A stretch of 64,000 nt of DNA. Source: Actinomycetes bacterium (GTDB taxonomy: Bacteria > Actinomycetota > Acidimicrobiia > Acidimicrobiales > RAAP-2). The notes under the pieces were generated by a model, which did no database searches, was not told the origin of the DNA, and worked only from the letters and a program-made list of their open reading frames with translations. A program made the translations under genes and the position numbers. Below are positions 1-8,017 of the stretch, one piece after another. Where the stretch lies: contig JAJYSP010000002.1 of NCBI GenBank assembly GCA_021793515.1, positions 62,001 through 126,000 on the forward strand, in the 5' to 3' direction. Within the stretch, counting starts at the first letter, position 1. Every line of letters begins with the position of its first letter.

Positions 1-252
1 GCCGAGCAGGAGCAGCCAGATCTCAGCCATCGCCAGCAGGATAAAGATCGTCGCTTGGACGAAGAGGTTGGTGAGGTTCCCCGACGAGAGGAAGACGCTG
101 TTGCGTATCTCGAAATAAATGACCAACACGATGAGCCCGAGGAGAATGGGCAGCAGCCCCTTGTCGCCTTGACGAAGCCGCTTGAGTTGACCCCGCAGCG
201 CACCGTCGGCGCTGGCGCGCGCGACGACCGCAGTCTCGGAATTGTCAGACAC
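1..252 (-). CDS. sugar ABC transporter permease (CUT2 type), 5' part only
   Basis: Only the first 84 codons of this inner-membrane permease are in the window; the gene runs off the left edge. The start is GTG at 252-250, preceded by an AAAGGA ribosome binding site, and gives MSDNSETAVVARAS. A short polar N-terminus is followed by a first membrane segment (LLPILLGLIVLVIYF), a periplasmic stretch with VFLSSGNLTNLF, and a second hydrophobic segment (ATIFILLAMAEIWLLLL). The SSGNLTNLF pattern is typical of ribose/xylose-type permeases such as XylH. It lies 23 nt after the ATPase gene, so it is the third gene of a binding protein - ATPase - permease operon and would form the channel for the imported sugar. 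Confidence 0.85.
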   Translation of the reverse strand, partial: MSDNSETAVVARASADGALRGQLKRLRQGDKGLLPILLGLIVLVIYFEIRNSVFLSSGNLTNLFVQATIFILLAMAEIWLLLLG

Positions 253-275
253 CGAAGAATCCTTTGTTCGTGTAC

Positions 276-1112
276 TTAGTTGACCGAGGCCGCGACATCG
301 GACCGTGAACCACCCGTAGTGATGATCTCGACCGCGCTCGAGGTGTCATAGTTGGCGGCCGGGCCGCTACTGACGAGCGTGCCGAGGTACATGACCGCGA
401 TCCGGTCGGCGACCTCGAAGACGTCGACGAGGTTGTGTGAGATGACGAGCACCGCGATGCCGCGTGACGCCAGTCGTTTAATCAAATCGATGACCTGAGC
501 CGTCTGCGAGACGCCCAGCGCAGCCGTCGGCTCGTCCATGATCACCAGCTTGGACTCGTGCATGACCGCTCTCGCTACGGCGATCGCCTGGCGCTGGCCA
601 CCCGAGAGCGACCCGACCAACTGACGGACCGATTGCACGGTAGAAACGGACAACTCGCTCAACACGCGTTTGGTGTTGAGCTCCATCTTGATCTCGTCCA
701 ATGTGAAGTGGCGGCTCTCTTCGTGACCGAGGTACATGTTCTGGACGATGTCGAGGTTGTCGCACAGCGCGAGGTCCTGATACACCGTCGCAATACCGAG
801 ATTCTCGGCGTCTCGCGGCGTGTGCATGGTGACCTTACGCCCCTCCCAGAAGATGTCGCCGCTCGTGGGTGCGTAGATACCCGCGATGGCCTTGATCAGC
901 GTCGACTTTCCGGCACCGTTGTCGCCGATGAGCGCCGTGACCTGGCCGGCGGGAATGTCGAGGTCGACGTGCTTGAGCGCCTCAACAGCACCGAAGCTCT
1001 TCGTGATACCGCGCAGACTCAGCAGGGTCGACGACGCGACCCCCGAATCAGCGGATACCGACACCCCATTTGGGGGCGTGAGGGGACTCGTCGATTCGGG
1101 GGTCGTCGTCAT
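276..1112 (-). CDS. sugar ABC transporter ATP-binding protein (CUT2, single nucleotide-binding domain)
   Basis: A 278-residue cytoplasmic ATPase that powers import of the sugar carried by the adjacent binding protein. Walker A is GDNGAGKST (about residues 62-70), the signature is LSGGQRQ (about 168-174), Walker B is LVIMDEPTAALG and the switch His lies in VLVISHN. Classical ribose/xylose ATPases (RbsA, XylG) have two fused domains of about 500 residues. This one has a single domain, like FrcA-type subunits, and presumably works as a homodimer. The start is ATG at 1112-1110; the first ~25 residues are low-complexity. It follows the binding-protein gene by 9 nt. Confidence 0.92.
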   Translation of the reverse strand: MTTTPESTSPLTPPNGVSVSADSGVASSTLLSLRGITKSFGAVEALKHVDLDIPAGQVTALIGDNGAGKSTLIKAIAGIYAPTSGDIFWEGRKVTMHTPRDAENLGIATVYQDLALCDNLDIVQNMYLGHEESRHFTLDEIKMELNTKRVLSELSVSTVQSVRQLVGSLSGGQRQAIAVARAVMHESKLVIMDEPTAALGVSQTAQVIDLIKRLASRGIAVLVISHNLVDVFEVADRIAVMYLGTLVSSGPAANYDTSSAVEIITTGGSRSDVAASVN

Positions 1113-1121
1113 CGTCAGGTA

Positions 1122-2351
1122 CTACTTAATCCCGTACTTCGTGCAGTCCTGCGCGTACGTCGGCTGCGGTGAGCCGGCGACGGTGGGTGATGCACTCGTG
1201 CACAGCGCTGAAGCCATGATGACCTTGTCCTTGATGACCGTCTTCTGAACGGTGGACGCCGTGACCCACTCAGCGGTCAGGAGGACCGAGGGGACCTTCT
1301 TCAAGCTGTTGATGGTCGCGACCGAGTCAGTCGATGTGCCGTTGACGAGGCCCGCCGGCGGACGAACGCCCGCACGCAGGTAGATAGCCAACGCAGCCGC
1401 GGCCTGAGCCTCGAGCCAGATCGGCTTGTAGACGGTGCCGCACTGGTAGCCAGAGATGATGTTCTGGAAACCGGTCAGCGTCGCGTCCTGACCCGTGAAG
1501 GGAATCGTCTGCGGCTTGAGGCCCTTGCTCTGCAGGTAGCTGATGATCGGCGCAGCGTTCTCGTCGTTCGGCGTGACGACCGCGTTGATCTTCGGGTTCG
1601 CCGTGTAGGCACCTTGGAAGTCAGTCAGTGCGACCGACGGCGTCCATGTCCCGACGTTCTCGAGCACGGTGTTAGCCGAGCCACTCTTCGTGTTGTAGCC
1701 GGCACCGTTCAGCACGGCGTCATAGCCCTGGGCGAACAGCGTGGCGTTGTTGTCCGTGGGTGCGCCCTTCATGACGTAGACCACCGGGTTGTTAATCTTC
1801 CACGCGGTTAGGCACGACAGCATGCCCTTACCGATGAGTGTTCCGACGGCCACGTTATTGAAGCTCACGTAGTAGCTACGTGCACCACCGAGAGTCAAGC
1901 GGTCATAGTCGATCACCTTGACGCCACGGGCCTTCGCGTAGGCCTCAATCACCGCACCGGTGGTCGAGTCCAGCGGGTCGAGCAGCAGCACCTTGGCGCC
2001 GCGGGCAATGGCCGCCTGGGCGTCGGTGTACTGGGTCGTGTCGCTACCCTGGGCATTCTGAATGGTGAACTGGTTCCCCTTCAGACCTGCCGCCAGGAAC
2101 GCCTTGCGCAGGTACGGCGCGTCAAACTCGGTGTACCTCGTCGACGTGACCGTGTCGGGCAAAATGACTGCAATTGAGCCCTTACCCTTCGCGGCGATGT
2201 GCTTCAACAACTTCATCGTCGAGAAACTCGTGTTGAACGTCTTGTCTGAAACTGTCCCCGCACTAGCGGAGCTCACACCCGGCAGCATGGCAGTCACAAA
2301 ACTCCCCACCAATGCTACGGACGCGAGGGTCCTCGCTGTTTTGAACTTCAT
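1122..2351 (-). CDS. XylF-like periplasmic sugar-binding protein of ABC transporter
   Basis: A 409-residue secreted solute-binding protein of the ribose/xylose (periplasmic binding protein type 1) family. It begins MKFKTARTLASVALVGSF and has a Sec signal peptide ending near VSSASA. The mature part contains DTTQYTDAQAAIARGAKVLLL, PNDENAA, FTGQDATLTGFQ and a CGTVYKPIWLEAQAAA segment characteristic of D-xylose-binding XylF proteins. I chose ATG at 2351-2349 over an in-frame TTG nine bases upstream because AGAAGGG lies about 9 nt before the ATG. It is first in an operon with the ATPase and permease. Xylose is the likely ligand given the nearby xylulokinase, but other pentoses cannot be excluded. 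Confidence 0.9.
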   Translation of the reverse strand: MKFKTARTLASVALVGSFVTAMLPGVSSASAGTVSDKTFNTSFSTMKLLKHIAAKGKGSIAVILPDTVTSTRYTEFDAPYLRKAFLAAGLKGNQFTIQNAQGSDTTQYTDAQAAIARGAKVLLLDPLDSTTGAVIEAYAKARGVKVIDYDRLTLGGARSYYVSFNNVAVGTLIGKGMLSCLTAWKINNPVVYVMKGAPTDNNATLFAQGYDAVLNGAGYNTKSGSANTVLENVGTWTPSVALTDFQGAYTANPKINAVVTPNDENAAPIISYLQSKGLKPQTIPFTGQDATLTGFQNIISGYQCGTVYKPIWLEAQAAAALAIYLRAGVRPPAGLVNGTSTDSVATINSLKKVPSVLLTAEWVTASTVQKTVIKDKVIMASALCTSASPTVAGSPQPTYAQDCTKYGIK

Positions 2352-2369
2352 TCTCCCCAACCCTTCTGT

Positions 2370-2385
2370 GACGTCCCGCGACGTC
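2370..2385. promoter_or_regulatory. inverted repeat upstream of the XylF-like gene
   Basis: Two GACGTC hexamers separated by CCGC form a perfect 16-bp inverted repeat ending 18 bp before the ATG of the XylF-like gene. It lies in the 5' leader of the transport operon. It could be a repressor operator or a short hairpin. No binding protein can be assigned from sequence, and it is unlike the AACGTTGTC motif found near the LacI gene. Confidence 0.35.
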
Positions 2386-2548
2386 GTTGTTTGTTAAAAC
2401 TGCATGAACGAACCGTGATCGGCGTTCGAAGAGCAAGATAGCACCTGAACTTGCGTGTGTACCACCACCCAAAGCATTTGCCGCTAGTCCACGAAGCATC
2501 ACCCACGGCCGTTGCGCTACAGCGGTTTGACGTCGCCTCTGAGCCAGT

Positions 2549-3523
2549 TCATGGGACCGGTACTTGGTAGGCGAGGACCCGATCCATCGTCTCCATGATC
2601 GCGACCGACTCGTCTAAGGGCATCGCGGGGCTTTCAATCAAACCGGACCTGATGCACCTCGCCACCTCGGCGGCCTGGTATTGCAGACCCCGCCCCTGGG
2701 TCGAGAATTCGTGACGAGTCGACTCCCCAGATCGTCGAGTCAACGTGAACGAGGTCGGCGCGTAGAAGTCGCCGTCCACATCAATCCGCGCGTCGGTCCC
2801 GACGATGCTCGCGCGAGTCGCGCTGCGTGCGAGCGAAGTGCAAGTGAGTACCGCGTGCGCCCCTGATTCGTAACCGAACACCATCGACGTCTGTCCGTCG
2901 ACACCAGTGAAACTCGGTGTGATGGTTGCGACAACCGTGCTCGGACGCCCGAGCACCATCGACGCGAAGGAGATCGGGTAGACGCCCAGGTCAAGTACCG
3001 CGCCACCGCCCAATTCCGGCGCGAACAGGCGAAAGTGCGGATCGAGTTCGAACCACTTGCCATGGTCGGCGTGCACCGCGATGACGTCGCCCAACGCGCC
3101 GTTCGCAAGCAGTCCGCGAATTGCTTCGATATGCGGCAGAAAGCGAGTCCACATGGCCTCCATCGCGAAGAGTCCGCGAGCGCGCGCATCGTTCACAACG
3201 CGCCGCGCCTCATGTGCGTTCATCGTGAACGCCTTCTCCACGAGCACGTGTTTGCCGTGCGTCAGTGCGAGCAGCGCGTTCTGCTCGTGCATCGGGTGCG
3301 GGGTGGCGACGTACACAGCTTCAACCAAGGGGTCGGCGACCAACGCCTCATAGGAATCGTGTCGACCCTCGACGTTGAACGCATCGGCGTAGCGATCCAT
3401 TCCTTCTCTCGAGCGCGATCCGACAGCAACGACCACGCCCTCGTCTATCAACTCGAGGTCACGCGCGAAGGTCTGGGCGATACGACCTGTACCAAGGACA
3501 CCCCACCGAATGGGCTCGCTCAC
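2549..3523 (-). CDS. Gfo/Idh/MocA family NAD(P)-dependent oxidoreductase
   Basis: A 324-residue cytosolic dehydrogenase. It has an N-terminal Rossmann fold (GVLGTGRIAQTFARDL, residues 8-23), the family EKAF segment with the catalytic lysine (about residues 95-98) and a C-terminal domain with GGGAVLDLGVYPISFA. It is closest in character to dihydrodiol dehydrogenase/D-xylose 1-dehydrogenase-like members that oxidise sugars or polyols. The start is GTG at 3523-3521 with AGGAG five bases upstream. It sits between the xylose-type transporter and xylulokinase, so a pentose-related oxidation is likely, but the substrate is inferred from context only. Confidence 0.85.
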   Translation of the reverse strand: MSEPIRWGVLGTGRIAQTFARDLELIDEGVVVAVGSRSREGMDRYADAFNVEGRHDSYEALVADPLVEAVYVATPHPMHEQNALLALTHGKHVLVEKAFTMNAHEARRVVNDARARGLFAMEAMWTRFLPHIEAIRGLLANGALGDVIAVHADHGKWFELDPHFRLFAPELGGGAVLDLGVYPISFASMVLGRPSTVVATITPSFTGVDGQTSMVFGYESGAHAVLTCTSLARSATRASIVGTDARIDVDGDFYAPTSFTLTRRSGESTRHEFSTQGRGLQYQAAEVARCIRSGLIESPAMPLDESVAIMETMDRVLAYQVPVP

Positions 3524-3665
3524 GTCTTCTCCTCAGTTCACGGGCTGGTTCGCCACGATCGATGGTACCGAGTCGAGCCATTGAACTCGTTGCGGGAGGC
3601 CTTGGCGACACGCTCCATTGCCGACAACACGGGGAACTGCGGAAGCGGCGCTGTTAACCGCGACT

Positions 3666-5081
3666 TCAACTACCGAGTGCCGGCAGTGCCGCAGAAAGCA
3701 GTTGGCGATACTTCGCGACCACAACAGCATCGTCCTGTCCGACAAGCCGTCGGGTGCGCACTGGCCACGATGGTGGTTCAGCGCCTCCAGTTAACGCCCA
3801 CGCGGCCTGGCGAGCAGCGCCCTGGGCCACCCATTCGACCGACGGGTTTGGAAGTTCAAACGGGAAACCGAACAGGCTCGGCGCAATCGCCTCCACCGCA
3901 GTGCTGCGGGCTCCACCGCCGATCAAGAGTCCTCTCGTCGGCACTAGTCCGAGATTCTCGAGCGCTTCGAGACCAGCCGCGAGACTACAGAGCACCCCCT
4001 CGACTGCCGCTCGAGCGAGATGCGCCGCGGAGAGGTTCTCGCGGGTGATGCCGGCCAAGAGACCTCGAGCATCAGGAAGATTTGGCGTGCGCTCCCCGTC
4101 GAAGAAGGGTAGGAGCGTCAGTCCTCCTGCGCCGGCGGGCGCGGCCTGGGCGAGGGCGTCCAAACCCGCCGCGTCCACGCCGAGAAGTGCGGCGATGCTC
4201 GAGAGAACGCGTGTGGCGTTGAGTGTGCAAACGAGTGGCAGAAAGTGGCCGGTCGCATCGGCGAAACCAGCGACTTGGCCACTCGGGTCCGCGACCGGTA
4301 CCGAAGAGACTTGATAGATCGTTCCGCTCGTTCCGAGCGACACTACGACGTCTCCCGGCTGCATTCCGAGTCCTAGCGCGGCGGCCATGTTGTCGCCCGT
4401 ACCGGGACCGACCGTGATGCCTGGTGCCAAGCACCGAGCCTCCCCTACGACTTCTGAAGGACTCGCGATCCGTGGCAGTCGCGCGGATCTGCCGAGTGAC
4501 AGTTCCAGAAGGTCATATCGCCATGAGTCGGACGCCGGTGAAAAATATCCCGTACCCGACGCATCACCTCGATCGGTGACCAGCGCTTCTGCCCCCGCCG
4601 CCCGACCCCCAAGCAAACGCCACGTCAGCCAGTCATGGGGAAGCACGACGCTCGCGACCCTGGAAGCCGACGACGGTTCGTGACGTGCCAACCACCGCAG
4701 TTTCGAAATCGTGAAGGCCGCAATCGGAACGCTGCCAACTGCGTCAGCCCACGCGGATTCCCCGCCCAACTCGCTTATGAGTTCTCGAGACGCTGACGCC
4801 GATCGCACGTCGTTCCACAGCAGCGCTGGACGAACGACCTCGCCATCATCATCGAGAATCACCATGCCGTGTTGTTGGCCAGCGACCGAGATCGCCGACA
4901 CGCCATCCAGCAGATTGCCCGACGCCGCCGTTTCGAGCGCCGTCCACCAGGCTTCGGGTTCCACCTCCGTGCCACTGGGATGTTGCGCACTCGCTTGGCG
5001 CACGACAGTCCCATCGTCTGCGTCGCACACGACAATTTTCGTGGACTGCGTCGAGCTGTCGATTCCGGCAACCAGCGTCAC
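3666..5081 (-). CDS. xylB: xylulokinase (FGGY family)
   Basis: A 471-residue cytosolic kinase that phosphorylates D-xylulose to xylulose 5-phosphate for the pentose phosphate pathway. The N-terminal phosphate loop is GIDSSTQSTK (residues 6-15), VAGQQHGMV is the sugar-contact segment around residue 67, and GTGDNMAAALG and VVSLGTSGTIYQV mark the second ATPase domain. GLLIGGGARS is the adenosine motif. Length is a little under the usual ~490. The start is GTG at 5081-5079 with GGGAG upstream. A 460-bp gap separates it from the upstream polyol dehydrogenase gene, which would supply xylulose if it oxidises xylitol or arabitol. Confidence 0.92.
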   Translation of the reverse strand: MTLVAGIDSSTQSTKIVVCDADDGTVVRQASAQHPSGTEVEPEAWWTALETAASGNLLDGVSAISVAGQQHGMVILDDDGEVVRPALLWNDVRSASASRELISELGGESAWADAVGSVPIAAFTISKLRWLARHEPSSASRVASVVLPHDWLTWRLLGGRAAGAEALVTDRGDASGTGYFSPASDSWRYDLLELSLGRSARLPRIASPSEVVGEARCLAPGITVGPGTGDNMAAALGLGMQPGDVVVSLGTSGTIYQVSSVPVADPSGQVAGFADATGHFLPLVCTLNATRVLSSIAALLGVDAAGLDALAQAAPAGAGGLTLLPFFDGERTPNLPDARGLLAGITRENLSAAHLARAAVEGVLCSLAAGLEALENLGLVPTRGLLIGGGARSTAVEAIAPSLFGFPFELPNPSVEWVAQGAARQAAWALTGGAEPPSWPVRTRRLVGQDDAVVVAKYRQLLSAALPALGS

Positions 5082-5541
5082 GGTCGTCTACTCCCAACGA
5101 GCGAGTCGTGGCGATACCGCACGACTTGGCGCCCATGCAAAGAACCGAAAGACACCCGATCGAACGGATCCCGGTCGCAACCCGTGCCGAATGACGACTC
5201 CAGTTGTCCCGAAGTGGGCGACCCAAGCACGTCGTACGACGACGACCAAGCCCCCGACTGACCACGGTCACAACGCATCGTTGTCACGACTGCACGATAC
5301 CTACCTCGTTCGACCACGGATTGCTGCTTTCCACCCCCACTGCCCAGGTGGATCGCCCAGACAACTTCACGTGCTGTCGTTTCCGCGACTCCTGACTTTA
5401 CGTCTCTCAAAACGGAGGTGCCGAGGTTCGGACCCACGTCAAGGTTCGACCATCCGATGAAGGGTGGTGGCACCTTGCGGTGATGTTGTCCCTTCCCCGC
5501 TATTGCGTCGACTGCTTTCATTGATGGCAGCGCACGCGAAA
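5082..5541. other. 460-bp gap between polyol dehydrogenase and xylB, no recognised gene
   Basis: No protein family is recognisable here. A 155-codon minus-strand reading frame fills the gap exactly: its TTG start (5545) overlaps the dehydrogenase stop and its stop (5078) overlaps the xylB GTG start. However, its translation is Arg/Ser/Gly-rich with no motif, so I do not call it a gene. The stretch holds one operator-like inverted repeat (5268-5286) and probably the promoter of xylB. Confidence 0.5.
5268..5286. promoter_or_regulatory. inverted repeat with CGTTGTCA half-site upstream of xylB
   Basis: TCACAACG and CGTTGTCA flank a CAT spacer, giving an almost perfect 19-bp inverted repeat about 190 bp before the xylB start. 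The right arm is the same CGTTGTCA found in the LacI-type sites at 12891-12904 and 14780-14793, but here the two arms are 3 bp apart instead of fused. It could be a relaxed copy of that operator or chance similarity. Confidence 0.35.
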
Positions 5542-6606
5542 TCAATTTTCGCTGACTCGAACGAGCGCCTTCATTACAGCGGGGTCTCTTCTCGTTGCGA
5601 GTAGGGCGTCCTCGCTCGTCTGGAGGGTAAATCGCGCATCGACAAGGGACTCGAGATCGATGCCCCCCGATGAAAGCAGCGAAATAGCCACGGGATAGGT
5701 ATGTGCATAGCGGAATGTACCGGTCACCCAGACCTCACGGTTCTGGATCCGGGCGAGCGGTAGCGCCACCTCGGACTCTGGGGACATGCCAATCAACACC
5801 GCCCTACCCGCAGGTCGCACCGAACGGATACCGTCATCAATCGCGCCGGGGTGACCCGAGCAGTCGAAAAACACGTCAAAGTCGCCAGACTGCTCTTCGA
5901 GACTCGTCCTGGCGGGGTCAACGACTTCCGTCGCTCCGAGCTGCAGCATCCGGTCGCGCCGTGCGGCCACGGGGTCGGCGACAACTACCTCCGACGCGCC
6001 AGAGGTCAGTGCCACAAGCGTCGTAACAGCACCAATCATGCCTGCACCCGCGATGGCGACTCGTGCACCAGCTACGAGGTGAGCCTTTTGGCAAGCCCAG
6101 ATACCGACCGAAAGAGGCTCACATAGCGCACCCGCATCATCGGAAACGGTCGATGGCAAGGTGAAGGCAAAATCTTCGTGGATCGTGACGTAACGGGCTA
6201 GGGCGCCGTCGATTGGTGGCGTCGCAAAGAAACGCATATTCCGGCACAAGTTGTATCGCCCGAGGCGACACTCACGACATGCACCGCAGGACACACCGGG
6301 TTCCAGCGCTACGCGTTCGCCGATGTGATGCTTGCTCACCCCAGTACCCAGTCCGACAACGACACCGGAAGACTCATGTCCGAGCACCAGTGGCGATTCG
6401 ACCACGTAGTCGCCGATCCGCCCGTGCTCGTAATAATGGACATCGGAGCCACAAACTCCAACGGAACGGATCTCTACCAAGACCTCAAGCGGCCCAGGAA
6501 CGGGCATGGGGCGTTCTTCGATCCGTAAATCTCCGACCCCATACAGCACCGCCGCGGAATTCAATGTCCCGTGCTGGGCTTTGGCTACGGCGTCGATCAC
6601 ATCCAT
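5542..6606 (-). CDS. zinc-dependent medium-chain polyol dehydrogenase (sorbitol/xylitol type)
   Basis: A 354-residue cytosolic NAD-dependent dehydrogenase. The catalytic-zinc region reads GVCGSDVHYYEHG then GHESSGVV, and a structural-zinc lobe has four cysteines in CGACRECRLGRYNLC. The Rossmann motif GAGMIGAV lies in the C-terminal half. YYEHGRIGDYVV is typical of sorbitol/xylitol dehydrogenases, which oxidise sorbitol to fructose or xylitol to xylulose. I start it at ATG 6606-6604 (MDVIDAVAKAQHG) because GGAGG lies six bases before it; the reading frame continues upstream without a supported start. Both likely products are substrates of kinases in this island. Confidence 0.88.
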   Translation of the reverse strand: MDVIDAVAKAQHGTLNSAAVLYGVGDLRIEERPMPVPGPLEVLVEIRSVGVCGSDVHYYEHGRIGDYVVESPLVLGHESSGVVVGLGTGVSKHHIGERVALEPGVSCGACRECRLGRYNLCRNMRFFATPPIDGALARYVTIHEDFAFTLPSTVSDDAGALCEPLSVGIWACQKAHLVAGARVAIAGAGMIGAVTTLVALTSGASEVVVADPVAARRDRMLQLGATEVVDPARTSLEEQSGDFDVFFDCSGHPGAIDDGIRSVRPAGRAVLIGMSPESEVALPLARIQNREVWVTGTFRYAHTYPVAISLLSSGGIDLESLVDARFTLQTSEDALLATRRDPAVMKALVRVSEN

Positions 6607-6759
6607 GTCATGCCTCCACACTCTTAAGATGCCGGGCCCAACGGGTCCGCTCCGAAGAGATCCGCGCAGTACCACGTGACGCACGTACACCACTGCGGTG
6701 TGACCAGGTCAGCCTCGTGTGATGGAAACCCATGGCTCACCACCAGCGCGGAACCCGGT

Positions 6760-6775
6760 ATGGAAATCGTTCCAT
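6760..6775. other. short inverted repeat at the 3' end of the MsmK-type ATPase gene
   Basis: ATGGAA and TTCCAT flank a four-base centre and overlap the stop codon of the ATPase gene. It has no T-run, so it is not a convincing intrinsic terminator. It could stabilise the mRNA 3' end or be an operator for the downstream dehydrogenase gene. Confidence 0.25.
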
Positions 6776-7956
6776 CAAACAATCAATTCGCTGGTTGCGC
6801 GATCGAAGTAGTGAAGTCGTTCAGGGTTCAGCCAGAACCGAATTCGTTCGCCCGCAGCAATCTTGGTGTGCGCCTCAACCCGAGCTACGCCGGCGTCACC
6901 CTTGGTCAATGTTCCGTCGGCAAGACCCGCAGCGTTACTATCCATCACTTCAGTGATCTCGAACGCGTGGGCATCCGTGGTGAAATGCACGAGAAGTTCC
7001 GAGCCAAGTGCTTCCACTAGCTCGACGTGCCCCTCAAAGGGCGAGGCGGTCGACTCGGAGTCCCGTGCGTTATCGGTAAGCGGTAGGTTCTCGGGCCTGA
7101 TTCCGACCACGATCGACTTACCGGCGTACGACTTCAGCGTTGGCCTCACCGCGTGAAGTTCGGAAGGAAGCGTAATCGCTTGACTGCCGATGAACAGCTG
7201 TGTCGCCCCCTCTGCGACCACGGCCTCAAAGAGGTTCATCGCCGGCGAGCCCATGAAGCCCGCGACGAAGAGGTTCGTGGGGTGGTCATACAAGTTCTGA
7301 GGCGTGTCGCACTGTTGAAGTCGGCCTGCGCTCAAGACGGCGACTCGGTCGCCCATCGTCATCGCTTCCACTTGGTCGTGCGTGACGTACAACGTCGCTA
7401 CTCCCAGTCGTCGCTGGATGCGTGAGATCTCAGCTCGCATCTGAACTCGAAGTTTGGCATCAAGGTTTGAGAGTGGCTCGTCCATCAAGAACACACTCGG
7501 CTCGCGCACAATCGCTCGGCCCATGGCGACACGTTGGCGCTGTCCACCTGACAATTGGCCGGGCTTGCGGTCAACCCACTGAGTCAGTCCGAGCAACTCG
7601 GCGGCCTCGATGACCTTCTGCTTAATTTGCTCTTTGGGCACTTTACGTAACTTCAAGGCAAAGCCAATGTTCTCAGCGACCGTCATGTGCGGATAGAGCG
7701 CGTAGTTCTGAAAGACCATCGCGATATCTCGGTCTTTCGGGCTGACGTCATTGACCACGCGTTCGCCGATCGATACTGAACCCGCCGTGATGTCCTCCAG
7801 GCCCGCGACCATACGCAAGGCGGTCGTCTTGCCACAACCAGAGGGTCCAACCAGCACCATGAATTCGCCGTCGGCCACATTCAAGTTCAGGTCGTGAACG
7901 GCTTCGAAGCCGTTCGGATAGACCTTGGTCACGTGCTCGAGCGTTATCGTAGCCAT
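6775..7956 (-). CDS. CUT1 sugar ABC transporter ATP-binding protein (MsmK/UgpC/SmoK type)
   Basis: A 393-residue ATPase that energises the sugar/polyol importer encoded upstream. Walker A is GPSGCGKTT (residues 37-45), the Q-loop is VFQNYALYPHM, the signature is LSGGQRQR (about 136-143), Walker B is VFLMDEPLSNLD and the switch is VTHDQ. The C-terminal third holds the regulatory TOBE-type domain with VVGIRPENL. Length matches this family. The start is ATG at 7956 with GAGGAC upstream. It is last in the order binding protein - permease - permease - polyol dehydrogenase - ATPase, the layout of sorbitol/mannitol (Smo) operons. Confidence 0.93.
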   Translation of the reverse strand: MATITLEHVTKVYPNGFEAVHDLNLNVADGEFMVLVGPSGCGKTTALRMVAGLEDITAGSVSIGERVVNDVSPKDRDIAMVFQNYALYPHMTVAENIGFALKLRKVPKEQIKQKVIEAAELLGLTQWVDRKPGQLSGGQRQRVAMGRAIVREPSVFLMDEPLSNLDAKLRVQMRAEISRIQRRLGVATLYVTHDQVEAMTMGDRVAVLSAGRLQQCDTPQNLYDHPTNLFVAGFMGSPAMNLFEAVVAEGATQLFIGSQAITLPSELHAVRPTLKSYAGKSIVVGIRPENLPLTDNARDSESTASPFEGHVELVEALGSELLVHFTTDAHAFEITEVMDSNAAGLADGTLTKGDAGVARVEAHTKIAAGERIRFWLNPERLHYFDRATSELIV

Positions 7957-8017
7957 TGCCGTCCTCTATTCAGTCGTTGGCGGATGTGCGGCCAATCGGC
8001 TAGCCATCGATGCGCGA

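Noticed and set aside
3035..4048. 337-codon plus-strand frame across the Gfo/Idh gene and xylB
   Set aside because: It spans two real minus-strand genes and an intergenic gap and has no motif.
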